DNA of 64,000 bases, from assembly GCF_001426435.1 (NCBI RefSeq), contig NZ_LMER01000020.1, positions 450,240-514,239 on the forward strand, read 5' to 3'. The position numbers and the translations under genes are program-made. Below are positions 22,601 through 30,600 of the stretch, one piece after another; within the stretch, counting starts at the first letter, position 1, and each line of letters starts with the position of its first letter. Source of the DNA: Angustibacter sp. Root456 (lineage in GTDB: Bacteria; Actinomycetota; Actinomycetes; Actinomycetales; Angustibacteraceae). Below the pieces are notes generated by a model. It worked only from the letters and a program-made list of their open reading frames with translations. It searched no databases and was not told where the DNA came from.

Positions 22601-22969
22601 GTGCGCGCCAAGGACTCCACCGGTGCTCTCAGCGGCTGGACGACGATCCGCGGGCGCACCGACAAGGCGCCCCAGCCGGCCAAGAAGATCACGAACGTGC
22701 ACGCGGGGGCCAGGACCAGCGACTGCGGCAACTGCTACAAGGTGCTCTGGCACGCCGAGGGCGTCACGCCCGGCGGCTACACGCTCAAGTGCTTCCGGTC
22801 CGGTCGCAAGGGCGCGTTCTACACCGGCACCGTCACGGTGCTGGCGGGTGGTGGCAACTCCGGCGACTACTGCGCGCTCGACCCCAACCTCGGTCCGAAG
22901 GTGAACGTCCAGATCTCCGGCGGCCCCTCCGGCACCGTGCAGTCCGGCCTCGTCGACTGGTACCCGTGA
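16610..22969 (+). CDS. Giant membrane-anchored Ig-like/fibronectin III surface protein (2119 aa)
   Basis: A basic N terminus and one helix at about 10-30 (ATAVGVVAALLVGLAV) form an uncleaved anchor or signal. Residues 40-420 are beta-rich with propeller-like repeats. Residues 440-1310 hold tandem cadherin/Ig-like domains, each marked by a VLxNDxD motif (HVLDNDSD, DVLANDYSP, PVQDNDS, PVLDNDL, DVLANDYDLDGD). About 1545-2119 are fibronectin type III repeats (VSWRPPAFDGG, VEYEV-type strands, GLTNGTAYRFTVRARN). Several Cys pairs occur in the last third. It probably spans the cell wall and may form the extracytoplasmic part of the system in place of EccB/EccE. Its function is unproven. The same gene order with moxR and DUF58 downstream is found in other actinobacteria. 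Confidence 0.85.
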   Translation: MGVFTRRRATAASATAVGVVAALLVGLAVRADGEVIRRADLHDGGVWVTSNADARYGRLNKPVGELDAGVAAPTAAGAGLDVLQDGSAVVAVSRTANQLMPIDPITATLRDDAIAPLAAPRTAAPGSRAFRPDTADLRGGTLARIDPATGKVWAERVDPDSAVESVAALSAQADPLVTVGAQAVLAVGVDGSVYTASGATGKVATLRPTAGGFERATTDTTALRSSALDLTAVGTTWVVLDAAKERLWVAGQPKPIAAQGSLGDHNAADPAYAALQQPGPQADGVAVESTAGVQVVALDGESGGSEVVALPDDQSGEAAAALQVARPVRLANCVHGAWAATGVTYYGRSCGAAAGAARGEGEPTQAVRIESASDAPRTDGVKLRVNRGQIVLNDLDSGSVWDLDDKPVKVDNWDSVIPPPQQQRKNTEKNQNLVDDNTAQQPPKARDDSLRARPGVVSTLHVLDNDSDTAGNILAIAPGDVTTPDVSGVTAQVSADGQAILLSVPRDVSSDRITFSYTVNNGGATATSRATAKVSVQLVGDDVDTAPALRPGATSLAKARFPTLPRRNVELAVLADWRDPESDPVTADAVAPGTSIDGQGRLTFRAPSETGSHQVKFAVDDGHGRSTTASVTIDVLGDTERAVPPRSQTDVVRGVAGKPVQVEPLGNDVTGADPTDPEATLRIASAVRPVGDLKVDTNTDTGVVTVTGSTPGTYVLSYAAQVGSATDVGRIRVDVLADPDDDTPPVAATDAATLRDQLPSVVDVLANDYSPRGDVLVTQRVVSDVPWIRASVVQGRWLHLQATQPAIGDDVRHATVQYVVSDGVRQATGQVAVTQKPPLDQEVVPLVQDDRAVVRVGDSVSIPVQDNDSMADGVPLRLDPRGARVVTGKGAVFVSGNVLRFVPDATPQPADTVSVLEYTTFPDGLPENAVTGRVTVTVKPAPTATTPDQAPVPRSFSASVTAGDSISVTVPTSGVDPDGDSVTVTGIVGDDGDAVDLSLGRITSVSPTTLRYEAYPRSAGTETIRYQVRDRYGLLGEGFIRMGVVPPSDPQPPVAVEDEVVAAPGRTVNAPVLDNDLISPHDEVELEDIKQLNDPKVAQRFSRQRDDTYRTVVPDEGAPSALTYGLDDGLFDPSRTTLLVRGQKDFVNPPTAVDDVAKPKDGETSTLVDVLANDYDLDGDNASLKLVGVLGEGAVVEGRQVRVTVEDHPRSVPYVIEDADGARAMALIYVPSGADGAPFVVSGSLIEMDTDSTKTIDLRDYVRAPSGTAVSITSPDTLSTSPVDALQGQSDSGTRIDLTSMRGYVGPGALMLEVTDAPTAVEKAHTSYVSIPVQIGPKQPLLRCPAYTVTVIARGPARTLDVPRLCHAWLPQGLSLDDVRFTARWKTAPRKVDLTQTGAGGRSVVLKAHDDAPDGQNAVLQVGVDGSKEQFDIGVKVIGIGPDGQISAAVPPPSLRPVDLGAIEPGASRTVDLRPYLSSPLANPACTITGTRPLSGNGVSATGSGCRLTVRAGDRASGAQQLLVTVSDAPGREATGRISVSVRGKPLAPQQVSAVADRVQGGSARVSWRPPAFDGGLPVQEYEVRWSGGTKACSASPCTITGLTNGTAYRFTVRARNAAGWSPAGGPSQAVTPDTAPPPISGTRVTARGDRTLSVAWNRPTFDGTAVDTYEVQYTNVGSHPGSRTVRVAATSTRLSGLTNDDEYSIRVRGHNQAGWGQFGPAVRGQSVGTPPPVGRPSVQPRTPTPDSSTGQVKITWPTTSPNGPPLTQYTVYYRLDGGAWRTLARVSASATRQATQTVPYDGRTYGYVVTATNGGGKESAKANVESYRSTGIPSTPGTPRVTTPSANSQATVTVRLGTTRASRFTQVKWQTDGGRTGAWSCSSNCPENTSVSRQLSGLSVNSSHRVRVSTCNDAGRCSSWSAYSNAFQPYGPPKAPVSQGSSTNAKTITYRWSQGTNGRPITGFQVRRGGTTVALGGNARSYSFTYGKYDTAYSITVRAKDSTGALSGWTTIRGRTDKAPQPAKKITNVHAGARTSDCGNCYKVLWHAEGVTPGGYTLKCFRSGRKGAFYTGTVTVLAGGGNSGDYCALDPNLGPKVNVQISGGPSGTVQSGLVDWYP

Positions 22970-23024
22970 CGCCCGTCCGTCCCCTGACCCCCGCACGTCC
23001 CGCAGAAGGAAGCAGAGAACACCG

Positions 23025-23993
23025 ATGACCGTCACCCACGAGCAGGTCGAGTGGTACGCCCAGACGTTCGACACGCTCGTCGCCAACATCGAGCGCGCCC
23101 TGCTCGGCAAGGCCCACGTCGTGCGCCTCGCCCTGACCTGCCTGCTGTCGGAAGGGCACCTGCTCCTGGAGGACTTCCCCGGCACCGGCAAGACCATGCT
23201 CGCCCGCGCCATCGCCGGCACGGTGCAGGGCAGCAACAGCCGGATCCAGTTCACGCCTGACCTGCTGCCCTCCGACGTCACCGGCGTGACGATCTACGAG
23301 CCGGGCAAGCAGGTCTTCGAGTTCCACCCCGGCCCGATCTTCGCCACGATCGTGCTCGCCGACGAGATCAACCGGGCCTCGCCGAAGACGCAGTCGGCGC
23401 TGCTGGAGGTGATGGAAGAGGGTCGCGTCACGGTCGACGGCGTGGCGCACTCGGTCGGCGCGCCGTTCATGGTGATCGCGACGCAGAACCCGATCGAGCA
23501 GGCCGGCACCTACCGGCTGCCCGAGGCCCAGCTCGACCGGTTCCTCATGAAGACCTCGCTCGGCTACCCCGACCACGAGGCCACCGTCGCGGTGCTCGCC
23601 GAGGCCAGCACGCGTGACCGCACCAAGCAGCTGCAGCCCGTGATCACCAGCTCGGTGGTCGCTGACATGGCGGCCCTGGCCGACGAGATCCACGTCGACC
23701 CGGCGCTGCTGTCGTACGTCAGCCGGATCGCCGAGGAGACCCGCCGCCACCCCGACGTCCGGCTGGGCCTGTCGGTGCGCGGGTGCCTGGCCTTCGTGCG
23801 CTGCGCCAAGACCTGGGCCGCCTCGCAGGGCCGCAACTACGTCGTCCCCGACGACATCAAGATGCTGGCGACACCGGTGCTCAACCACCGCCTGCTGCTC
23901 ACCGCCGAGGCGCAGTTCGCTGGGACGTCGGTCGAGCAGGTCATCGCGCAGGTGCTCGCCGAGGTGGCGCCCCCGGTCGAGCGGGTCGCCTGA
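23025..23993 (+). CDS. moxR: MoxR-family AAA+ ATPase (322 aa)
   Basis: An AAA+ chaperone-type ATPase with Walker A GTGKTM (Lys56), Walker B ADEINRA, sensor 1 ATQNPIEQAGTYRLPEAQ and the C-terminal lid. MoxR proteins usually work with a DUF58 protein and a von Willebrand or transglutaminase-like partner, which are the next two genes. The ATG follows AGAAGGAAG. It is 55 nt after the giant surface protein and just ahead of the DUF58 gene, so they form one transcription unit. It probably remodels or matures a component of the secretion/surface machinery. Confidence 0.95.
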   Translation: MTVTHEQVEWYAQTFDTLVANIERALLGKAHVVRLALTCLLSEGHLLLEDFPGTGKTMLARAIAGTVQGSNSRIQFTPDLLPSDVTGVTIYEPGKQVFEFHPGPIFATIVLADEINRASPKTQSALLEVMEEGRVTVDGVAHSVGAPFMVIATQNPIEQAGTYRLPEAQLDRFLMKTSLGYPDHEATVAVLAEASTRDRTKQLQPVITSSVVADMAALADEIHVDPALLSYVSRIAEETRRHPDVRLGLSVRGCLAFVRCAKTWAASQGRNYVVPDDIKMLATPVLNHRLLLTAEAQFAGTSVEQVIAQVLAEVAPPVERVA

Positions 23994-23997
23994 TCCG

Positions 23998-25221
23998 ATG
24001 CGTGAGCGTGCGGAGCGGCTGCGGCAGCGGCTGGCCGGAGCCCTGGGCCCGGCCGGCCGGCCGGTGGGTCGCGTGCTCGGCTGGGTGTCGGGCCTGGGCT
24101 GGTCGGTGCTGGCGCTCGCCGTCGTGGCGCTGCTGGCCGGACGCCGGTTCGGCTGGGTCGAGCTCATGGTCGTCGCCGTCGCGTGCGCCACGCTCTTCGT
24201 GCTCTGCTGCGTGCTGGTCGCGGGCCGGACGCGCCTCGAGATCGTGGCCGAGGTGTCGCCTCACCGCGTGACCGTGGGGGAGGCGGCGGGCGGTCGGGTG
24301 CTCGTGACCAACCACGCGCGGCGCACGCTGCTGCCCGTCGTGGTCGAGCTGCCCATCGGGGTCGGTGCCGCCCGGTTCGTGCTACCGACCATCGCGAGCG
24401 GCACGACGCACGAGGAGCTGTTCGTCGTGCCCACCGAGCACCGCGGCGTCATCGACGTCGGGCCGGCCACGACGGTGCAGGGTGACCCCTTCGGCCTCGT
24501 GCGCCGCACGCTGACCTGGACCGCCGTCACCCAGCTGTTCGTGCACCCCCGCACCGTTCCGCTCGAGAGCCTCGGCTCGGGCCTGCTGCGCGACCTCGAG
24601 GGCGACACCACCGAGGACCTCTCGATGAGCGACCTCGCCTTCCACGCCCTGCGCGAGTACCAGCCCGGCGACGACCGCCGGTACATCCACTGGCGGTCGT
24701 CAGCCAAGCACGGGCGCCTGCTCGTCCGGCAGTTCCTCGACACCCGGCGCTCGCACGTCGCCGTCGTGGTCGACACCGGCCTCGACGCCTACGCGGGCGG
24801 TGAGCCGGACGCCGAGACCGCCCTCAGCGTCGGCGCCAGCATCGCCGTGCGCTCCATCAGGGACGAGCAGGACACCACGGTCTGCGCCGGCGGCCTGAGC
24901 GCCAGCCGGACGACGGCGCCGCTCACCCTCGACGTGCTGGCCCGCGTCCAGACCGGCAGGGGTGACCTCGAGGCCGCCGCCGCCGAGGCCGTGCGGCTGG
25001 CGCCCGACGCGAGCCTCGCCGTCGTCGTCACCGGCCCGCAGCGCGCGTTCGTCGACGTTCGCCGCGCGACTGCGCACTTCGAGCAGGACGTGCGCGTCGT
25101 CGTCCTCGTCGTCGACTCGTCGGCCCGCGCGGGCGTGCAGCACGTCGCCGGCCTGACCGTGCTCACCCTGGCCGACCTCGCCGAGCTGCGAAACCTGCTG
25201 GTGTCGGGGGTGCGCTCGTGA
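23998..25221 (+). CDS. DUF58 domain membrane protein (407 aa)
   Basis: Two membrane helices near residues 35-80 are followed by a beta-sandwich and the DUF58 signature LREYQPGDDRRYIHWRSSAK near 220-240. A von Willebrand A-like fold follows, with VVVDTG. DUF58 proteins are the standard partners of MoxR ATPases. It starts with ATG four bases after the moxR stop and overlaps the GTG of the next gene. Its length and architecture are typical. Confidence 0.9.
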   Translation: MRERAERLRQRLAGALGPAGRPVGRVLGWVSGLGWSVLALAVVALLAGRRFGWVELMVVAVACATLFVLCCVLVAGRTRLEIVAEVSPHRVTVGEAAGGRVLVTNHARRTLLPVVVELPIGVGAARFVLPTIASGTTHEELFVVPTEHRGVIDVGPATTVQGDPFGLVRRTLTWTAVTQLFVHPRTVPLESLGSGLLRDLEGDTTEDLSMSDLAFHALREYQPGDDRRYIHWRSSAKHGRLLVRQFLDTRRSHVAVVVDTGLDAYAGGEPDAETALSVGASIAVRSIRDEQDTTVCAGGLSASRTTAPLTLDVLARVQTGRGDLEAAAAEAVRLAPDASLAVVVTGPQRAFVDVRRATAHFEQDVRVVVLVVDSSARAGVQHVAGLTVLTLADLAELRNLLVSGVRS

Positions 25222-27638
25222 CCGCCACACCGGGGGGCCTCCCCAGCGCGGTGCCGCCGCCACCCGCCCACCTCGCCGGCCGCGACCGCGTCGTGCCGCC
25301 GGGCGAGCGGCTGCGCCAGGTGGGGCGTGCGCTGCGTCCCGGTCGCGATCAGCTCGTCGACGCCGGGGCGACGCTGGTGCTGGTGCTCGTGGCGGCCGCC
25401 GGCTTCCGCACGTCGTTCTACGGTCCGCAGTGGGTCGTCGCGGCGGTGCTCGGCGCGCTGGTCGGCCTCGTGATCGCCCACGTCGTGCAGGCGGCGCGGT
25501 TGCCGGGGCTCGGCCCGTTCGTCGGCTTGGTGGCGCTCGCCGCCGCGTACTTCCTGCTCGGCGGCCCGATGGCCGTGCGCGACCACCTGGTGGCGGGCGT
25601 CCTACCCACCGGCCGCACCGTGGCCGACCTCGCGCACGCCGCCGTGCCCGGCTGGAAGGACCTCCTCACGACGCTCGCACCGGTCGACGCGACCGGCAGG
25701 CTCGTCGCGCTGCCGTTCCTGTTCGCCCTCGTCGGGTCGGCGGCCACCTACGCGGTCGCTCGGCGCTGGCGCGCCCCCTGGGCGGCCGTCGTCGCCCCGC
25801 TGGCGCTGCTGCTGCTGTCGATCGCGCTGGGCACGGTGCAGCCCGCCGCCACCTGGCTGCAGGGCGCCGGGTTCGCGGTGGTGGCGCTGCTGTGGCTGGT
25901 GCAGCGGGCCAGCCGGCTGCGCTCGCGCCTGCAGAGCGGCACGGCGCGCACCACCCGTGCCGGCATCGCCGTCGGGCTGCTCGCGGTGTCGGTGGCGGCC
26001 GGTGTGCTGGCCGGGCCGGTGCTCGAAGCCCGCTCCGGACAGGCCCGCACCGTCTGGCGCACCGACCTGCAGCCACCCTTCGACGTCGCCCAGCTGCCGA
26101 GCCCGCTCGCCGGCTTCCGGCGCTACACCAAGCCGAACCAGGCTGACCTGTTCGACCGCACCCTGCTCACGGTGCGTGGGCTGCCCGAGGGCGTCCCGCT
26201 TCGGATCGCCACGCTCGACAGCTACGACGGCTCGGTCTGGGGCGCGGCGGGCACCGGTGCCATCGGCACGGCCGACCCCGGCGCGGCGTTCCGGCGCGTC
26301 GGCTCGCACCTGGCCACGGCGGCGCGCGGGCGCGAGGTGACGCTCACGGTGCAGGTGCCCTCCGGCGGCTACCGCGAGGTCTGGCTGCCCACGGTGGGCG
26401 CCGTCACCGCGCTGCAGTTCCACGGCCCGCGGGCCGAGCAGCTCGCCGACCAGCTGCGGTTCAACGTCGACACCGACAGCGGCGTGCTGCCGGGCACCAT
26501 CGGGCCCGGCGACTCCTACACCCTCCAGGCCGTCGTGCCGCAGTCGCCGCCGGAGAAGCTCCCCGAGCAGCTGGACGTCGGCTCGGCCACGTCCGTCGAC
26601 ACCGACTCCGTCGCCTTCGTCGACGACAAGCTCGACGCCTGGACCGGCAACGCTCAGGATCCCTGGGCCAAGCTGGTCGCCGTCGCCCGGTACATGCGCT
26701 CGCAGGGCGCCTACACCGACGGCGGGGCGCGCGGCAGCAGCGAGAGCGTCTACCTGCCCGGCCACAGCATCGGCCGGCTGGCGCGGTTCGTCGGCTCGAG
26801 TCAGCTCGCGGGCGACGACGAGCAGTACGCCGCCACGCTGGCCCTCGTAGCCAACCGGCTCGGGCTCCCGGCTCGCGTGGTGCTCGGCGCGGTGCCGGAG
26901 CCCGACGGCCGGGTGAAGGGCAAGGACGTGCGCGCCTGGGTCGAGGTCAACCGGGCCGACGGCACCTGGCTGACCATCCCGGCGTCCGCCTTCGTGCCCG
27001 ACCGCAACAAGACGCCGGACGTCCAGCAGCTGCGGTCGCAGCAGCGGCAGGTCGGCGCCCAGGTGCCGCCACCCGCGGCACAGAACCCGCCGAGCCTGCT
27101 GCAAGGGCCCGACCAGGCGCAGAACGACACGAAGGCCAAGCGCGCCAAGCGGGGGCCCCTCGACCCGCGCGGCTGGCCCGACTGGTTGGTGCGCCTGCTG
27201 ATCTTCGTCGTCCTGCCGGTGCTGCTGCTGCTCGGGCTGCACCTGGTGCTCGTCGCGCTCAAGCGGCGGCAGCGGCGGCGGCGCCGGCTGGTGGGCCCGC
27301 CGTCCGCGCGGGTGGCGGCCGGCTGGCAGGACCTCATCGAGACCTCCCGCGAGCTCGGTCGACCGGTGCCACGCACCCTCACCCGCCGCGAGCAGGTGCC
27401 TCAGCTGGTCGGGGCCCCTGACGACGTCGGCCGGCTCGCGGTGACGGCGGACGCCTCGGTGTTCGGCCCCGGTGAGCCGACCGACGCCGAGGTGGCCGCC
27501 TACTGGGCGGACGTCGACACCGTCCGCGACGCGCTGCGGCGCGACGCCGGACGCTGGCGCGCGCTGCGCGCCGACTGGGACGTGCGCACCCTGCGCAGCG
27601 GCCGACGCCGGGACGACAGGAAGGCCCCCCGACGGTGA
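25218..27638 (+). CDS. TgpA-like membrane protein with degenerate transglutaminase core (806 aa)
   Basis: About six N-terminal helices (50-275) precede a large extracytoplasmic region with a transglutaminase-like fold at about 480-600, a helix at about 655-680 and a cytoplasmic tail. This is the layout of TgpA-type partners of MoxR and DUF58. The catalytic triad is lost. The usual GxCxQFA is GDDEQYA with Asp534 at the Cys position, the usual HAWVE is RAWVE with Arg572, and the final Asp of the VDPT-type motif is Ile587. The protein is therefore probably a structural pseudoenzyme. The GTG overlaps the upstream stop, and the downstream GTG overlaps its own. Confidence 0.85.
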   Translation: MTATPGGLPSAVPPPPAHLAGRDRVVPPGERLRQVGRALRPGRDQLVDAGATLVLVLVAAAGFRTSFYGPQWVVAAVLGALVGLVIAHVVQAARLPGLGPFVGLVALAAAYFLLGGPMAVRDHLVAGVLPTGRTVADLAHAAVPGWKDLLTTLAPVDATGRLVALPFLFALVGSAATYAVARRWRAPWAAVVAPLALLLLSIALGTVQPAATWLQGAGFAVVALLWLVQRASRLRSRLQSGTARTTRAGIAVGLLAVSVAAGVLAGPVLEARSGQARTVWRTDLQPPFDVAQLPSPLAGFRRYTKPNQADLFDRTLLTVRGLPEGVPLRIATLDSYDGSVWGAAGTGAIGTADPGAAFRRVGSHLATAARGREVTLTVQVPSGGYREVWLPTVGAVTALQFHGPRAEQLADQLRFNVDTDSGVLPGTIGPGDSYTLQAVVPQSPPEKLPEQLDVGSATSVDTDSVAFVDDKLDAWTGNAQDPWAKLVAVARYMRSQGAYTDGGARGSSESVYLPGHSIGRLARFVGSSQLAGDDEQYAATLALVANRLGLPARVVLGAVPEPDGRVKGKDVRAWVEVNRADGTWLTIPASAFVPDRNKTPDVQQLRSQQRQVGAQVPPPAAQNPPSLLQGPDQAQNDTKAKRAKRGPLDPRGWPDWLVRLLIFVVLPVLLLLGLHLVLVALKRRQRRRRRLVGPPSARVAAGWQDLIETSRELGRPVPRTLTRREQVPQLVGAPDDVGRLAVTADASVFGPGEPTDAEVAAYWADVDTVRDALRRDAGRWRALRADWDVRTLRSGRRRDDRKAPRR

Positions 27639-30600
27639 AGCTCAAGTTCAGCCTGGACTCGCCCGGTGGCGCGACCACCGACCTCATCGCGACGGTCGAC
27701 GCCGCGACCACGGTCGGCGACCTCGCGCGCTACCTCGTGCAGGTCGACCCCTCGCGGCGCTCAGGGTCGGCGAGCACGCCCGCGGGCGGCGGCGACTTCA
27801 CGCTCTCGCACGTCGACGAGGGCTACCGCGCCGTCGACCCGCGCCTCACCGTCACCGAAGCCGGTCTGCGCTCCGGCGCCCACCTCACCGTCACCCGGCG
27901 CAGCGACAGCTACGTCGACCAGAGCGAGCCCGCCGCAGTGGCCGTGGTCACCACCGGTCCGGACGCCGGGCGCGAGTTCCCCCTGCAGCGCGGCACGTCG
28001 TACGTCGGGCGCAGCCGCGGCGTCGACGTCCGGCTCAATGACCCGTCGGTGTCGCGCCGGCACGCCAAGCTGCTCGTCACGGACGTCGTCGAGGTGGTCG
28101 ACCTCGGCTCCGCCAACGGCATCAGCGCCGGCGGGGACGTCGTCGACCGCGCGATGCTGGGCGCGGCGGGCACGGTGAGCATCGGCGACACCGTGCTGCA
28201 GATCCGGGTGGTCGAGACCGCAGCCGGCGTGGTGCACGGATCGGCGGCCGGCGTGGCGTTCGCCCGTTCGCCGCGGCTGTCGCCGGTGTACGAGGGCGCC
28301 ACGTGGAAGGTGCCTGACCTCCCCGAGCGCGCCCGCAAGACCCGCATGCCGTGGATCGCGATCGCCGTCCCCGCACTGCTCGGGCTCGGCCTGTTCGCCT
28401 TCACGCGCAGCCCGTACTCGCTGCTCTTCCTGTTCCTCACGCCGCTGATGATGATCGGCATGGCCGTCGAGCAGCGCCGCGAGGCCAAGAAGGACTTCGA
28501 GGACGACATGCGGGACTTCCGCGAGGACCTCGGCCTGCTCGCCGAGCAGATCCGGGCGGCCCTCGCGACCGAGCACCAGGTGCGCCTCGCCGAGCTGCCG
28601 TCGGCCCAGGAGTGCTGCGCCGCAGTGGGTTCGCTCGCACCGCTGGTGTGGACGCGGCGGCCTGGCGAGTCCGGCTTCGTGCAGTGGCGCCTCGGCACCG
28701 GCCGCCAACCCTCCCGCTCCACCATCGAGATGCCGGACGTCGGCCGTTCCAAGGTCGAGGCGTGGCAGGAGACGTCGGCGAGCCTCGAAGGGCTGAACGC
28801 CGTCGACGACGTCCCGGTGGTGGCCGACCCGCTGGCCGACGGTGCCGTCGGGGTCGCCGGGCCGCGGGTGCAGGCGCTCGCCGCCGCTCGGGCGCTGGTG
28901 ACGCAGACGGTCGCGCTGCACTCACCGGCCGAGGTCGTGCTGGCCGCCTTCGCGTCCGAACGCAGCGCGCGCGACTGGGACTGGCTCAAGTGGCTGCCGC
29001 ACGTGGCCTCGCCGCACAGCCCCCTGGAGGCGCGGCACCTCGCGAGCACCGGCCCGGCCTGCACGGCGCTGCTCAGCGAGCTGGAGGACCTCGTCGCCGG
29101 TCGCAGCCTGCTGCGCGAACGGCAGCCCGAGGCGCCCGCGGAGCCGGTGGTCGTCGTCCTGGTGGAGGACGACGCGCCGGTCGACCGGGCGCGCCTCGTG
29201 CAGCTCGCCGAGCGCGGTTGGCACCGCGGGGTGGTCGTGCTCTGGCACGCCGAGCGCCTCGAGCTGCTGCCCGCAGCCTGCCGCACCTACCTGCACGTCG
29301 CCGCCGACGGCACCGCGCAGGTCGGGTACGTCGGCGAGAGCCGGCTCTACCTGCCGGTGGCACCGGACGCCGTCGAGGCCACGCAGGCGCTCGAGACCGC
29401 CCGGTTCATGTCGGCGGTGGTCGACAGCGGCGCGCCGGTCGACGACGACAGCGACCTGCCTCGCGCCGTGTCGCTGCTCTCGCTCACCGGGCCAGAGCTC
29501 GCGACCTCGCCGGACGCCGTGATCGAGCGCTGGGGCGAGAGCCGGTCGGTGCTCACCGGCCCCTACGCCCCAGAGCGCCTGCCTCGCCAGCCCGGCACGC
29601 TGCGGGCCGTGGTCGGTCAGTCCGCGCAGGGTCCGCTCACCATCGACCTGCGGGCCGACGGCCCGCACGCACTCGTCGGCGGGACCACCGGATCGGGCAA
29701 GTCCGAGCTGCTGCAGGCCTGGATCCTCGGCATGGCCGCAGCGCACTCTCCGCAGCGGGTGACCTTCCTGCTCGTCGACTACAAGGGCGGCTCGGCCTTC
29801 CGCGACTGCGTGAACCTGCCGCACACCGTCGGCCTGGTCACTGACCTCAGCCCGCACCTCGTACGCCGCGCGCTCGCGTCGCTGTCGGCCGAGCTGCGCC
29901 ACCGCGAGCACCTGCTGGCGCAGCACCATGCGAAGGACCTCGTCGAGCTCGAGCGCCGGGGTGAGGTCGACGCGCCGCCGAGCCTGATCATCGTCGTGGA
30001 CGAGTTCGCGGCGCTGGTGCAGGAAGTGCCCGAGTTCGTCGACGGGGTCGTCAACGTCGCGCAGCGCGGCCGCTCACTCGGCCTGCACCTGGTGCTGGCC
30101 ACCCAGCGCCCGGCCGGCGTCATCAAGGACAACCTGCGGGCCAACACCAACCTGCGCCTGGCGCTGCGGATGGCCGACGAGAGTGACAGCACCGACGTCC
30201 TCGACTCGAACGTCGCGGCCTTCTTCGACCCCGCGCTGCCCGGTCGCGCGGTGTCGAAGACGGGCCCCGGACGGCTCACTCCGTTCCAGACCGCCTACGC
30301 CGGTGGCTGGACGGCAGACGCCGAGCCGACCCCGGAGATGGCGGTCGAGACGCTCACCTTCGGCGGTGCCGTCGAGTGGCTCGCGCCGGTCGACGACGAC
30401 CGGCCCGATGCCCGAGAGGCGTTGGGCCCCACCGACATCCAGCGTCTCGTCGGCACGATCACCGGGGCTGCCGCGCAGGCCGAGCTCCCTGCTCCGCGCA
30501 AGCCGTGGCTTCCGGAGCTGGCTGACCACTACGAGCTCGCCGCCCTGCCGACGTCGCGCCGTGACGACGAGCTGGTGTTCGCCGTCGGCGACGACCCCGA

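Noticed and set aside
21044-23281. 745-codon minus-strand frame opposite the Fn3 region and moxR
   Set aside because: It crosses two real genes, has no motif or ribosome-binding site, and is a high-GC shadow.
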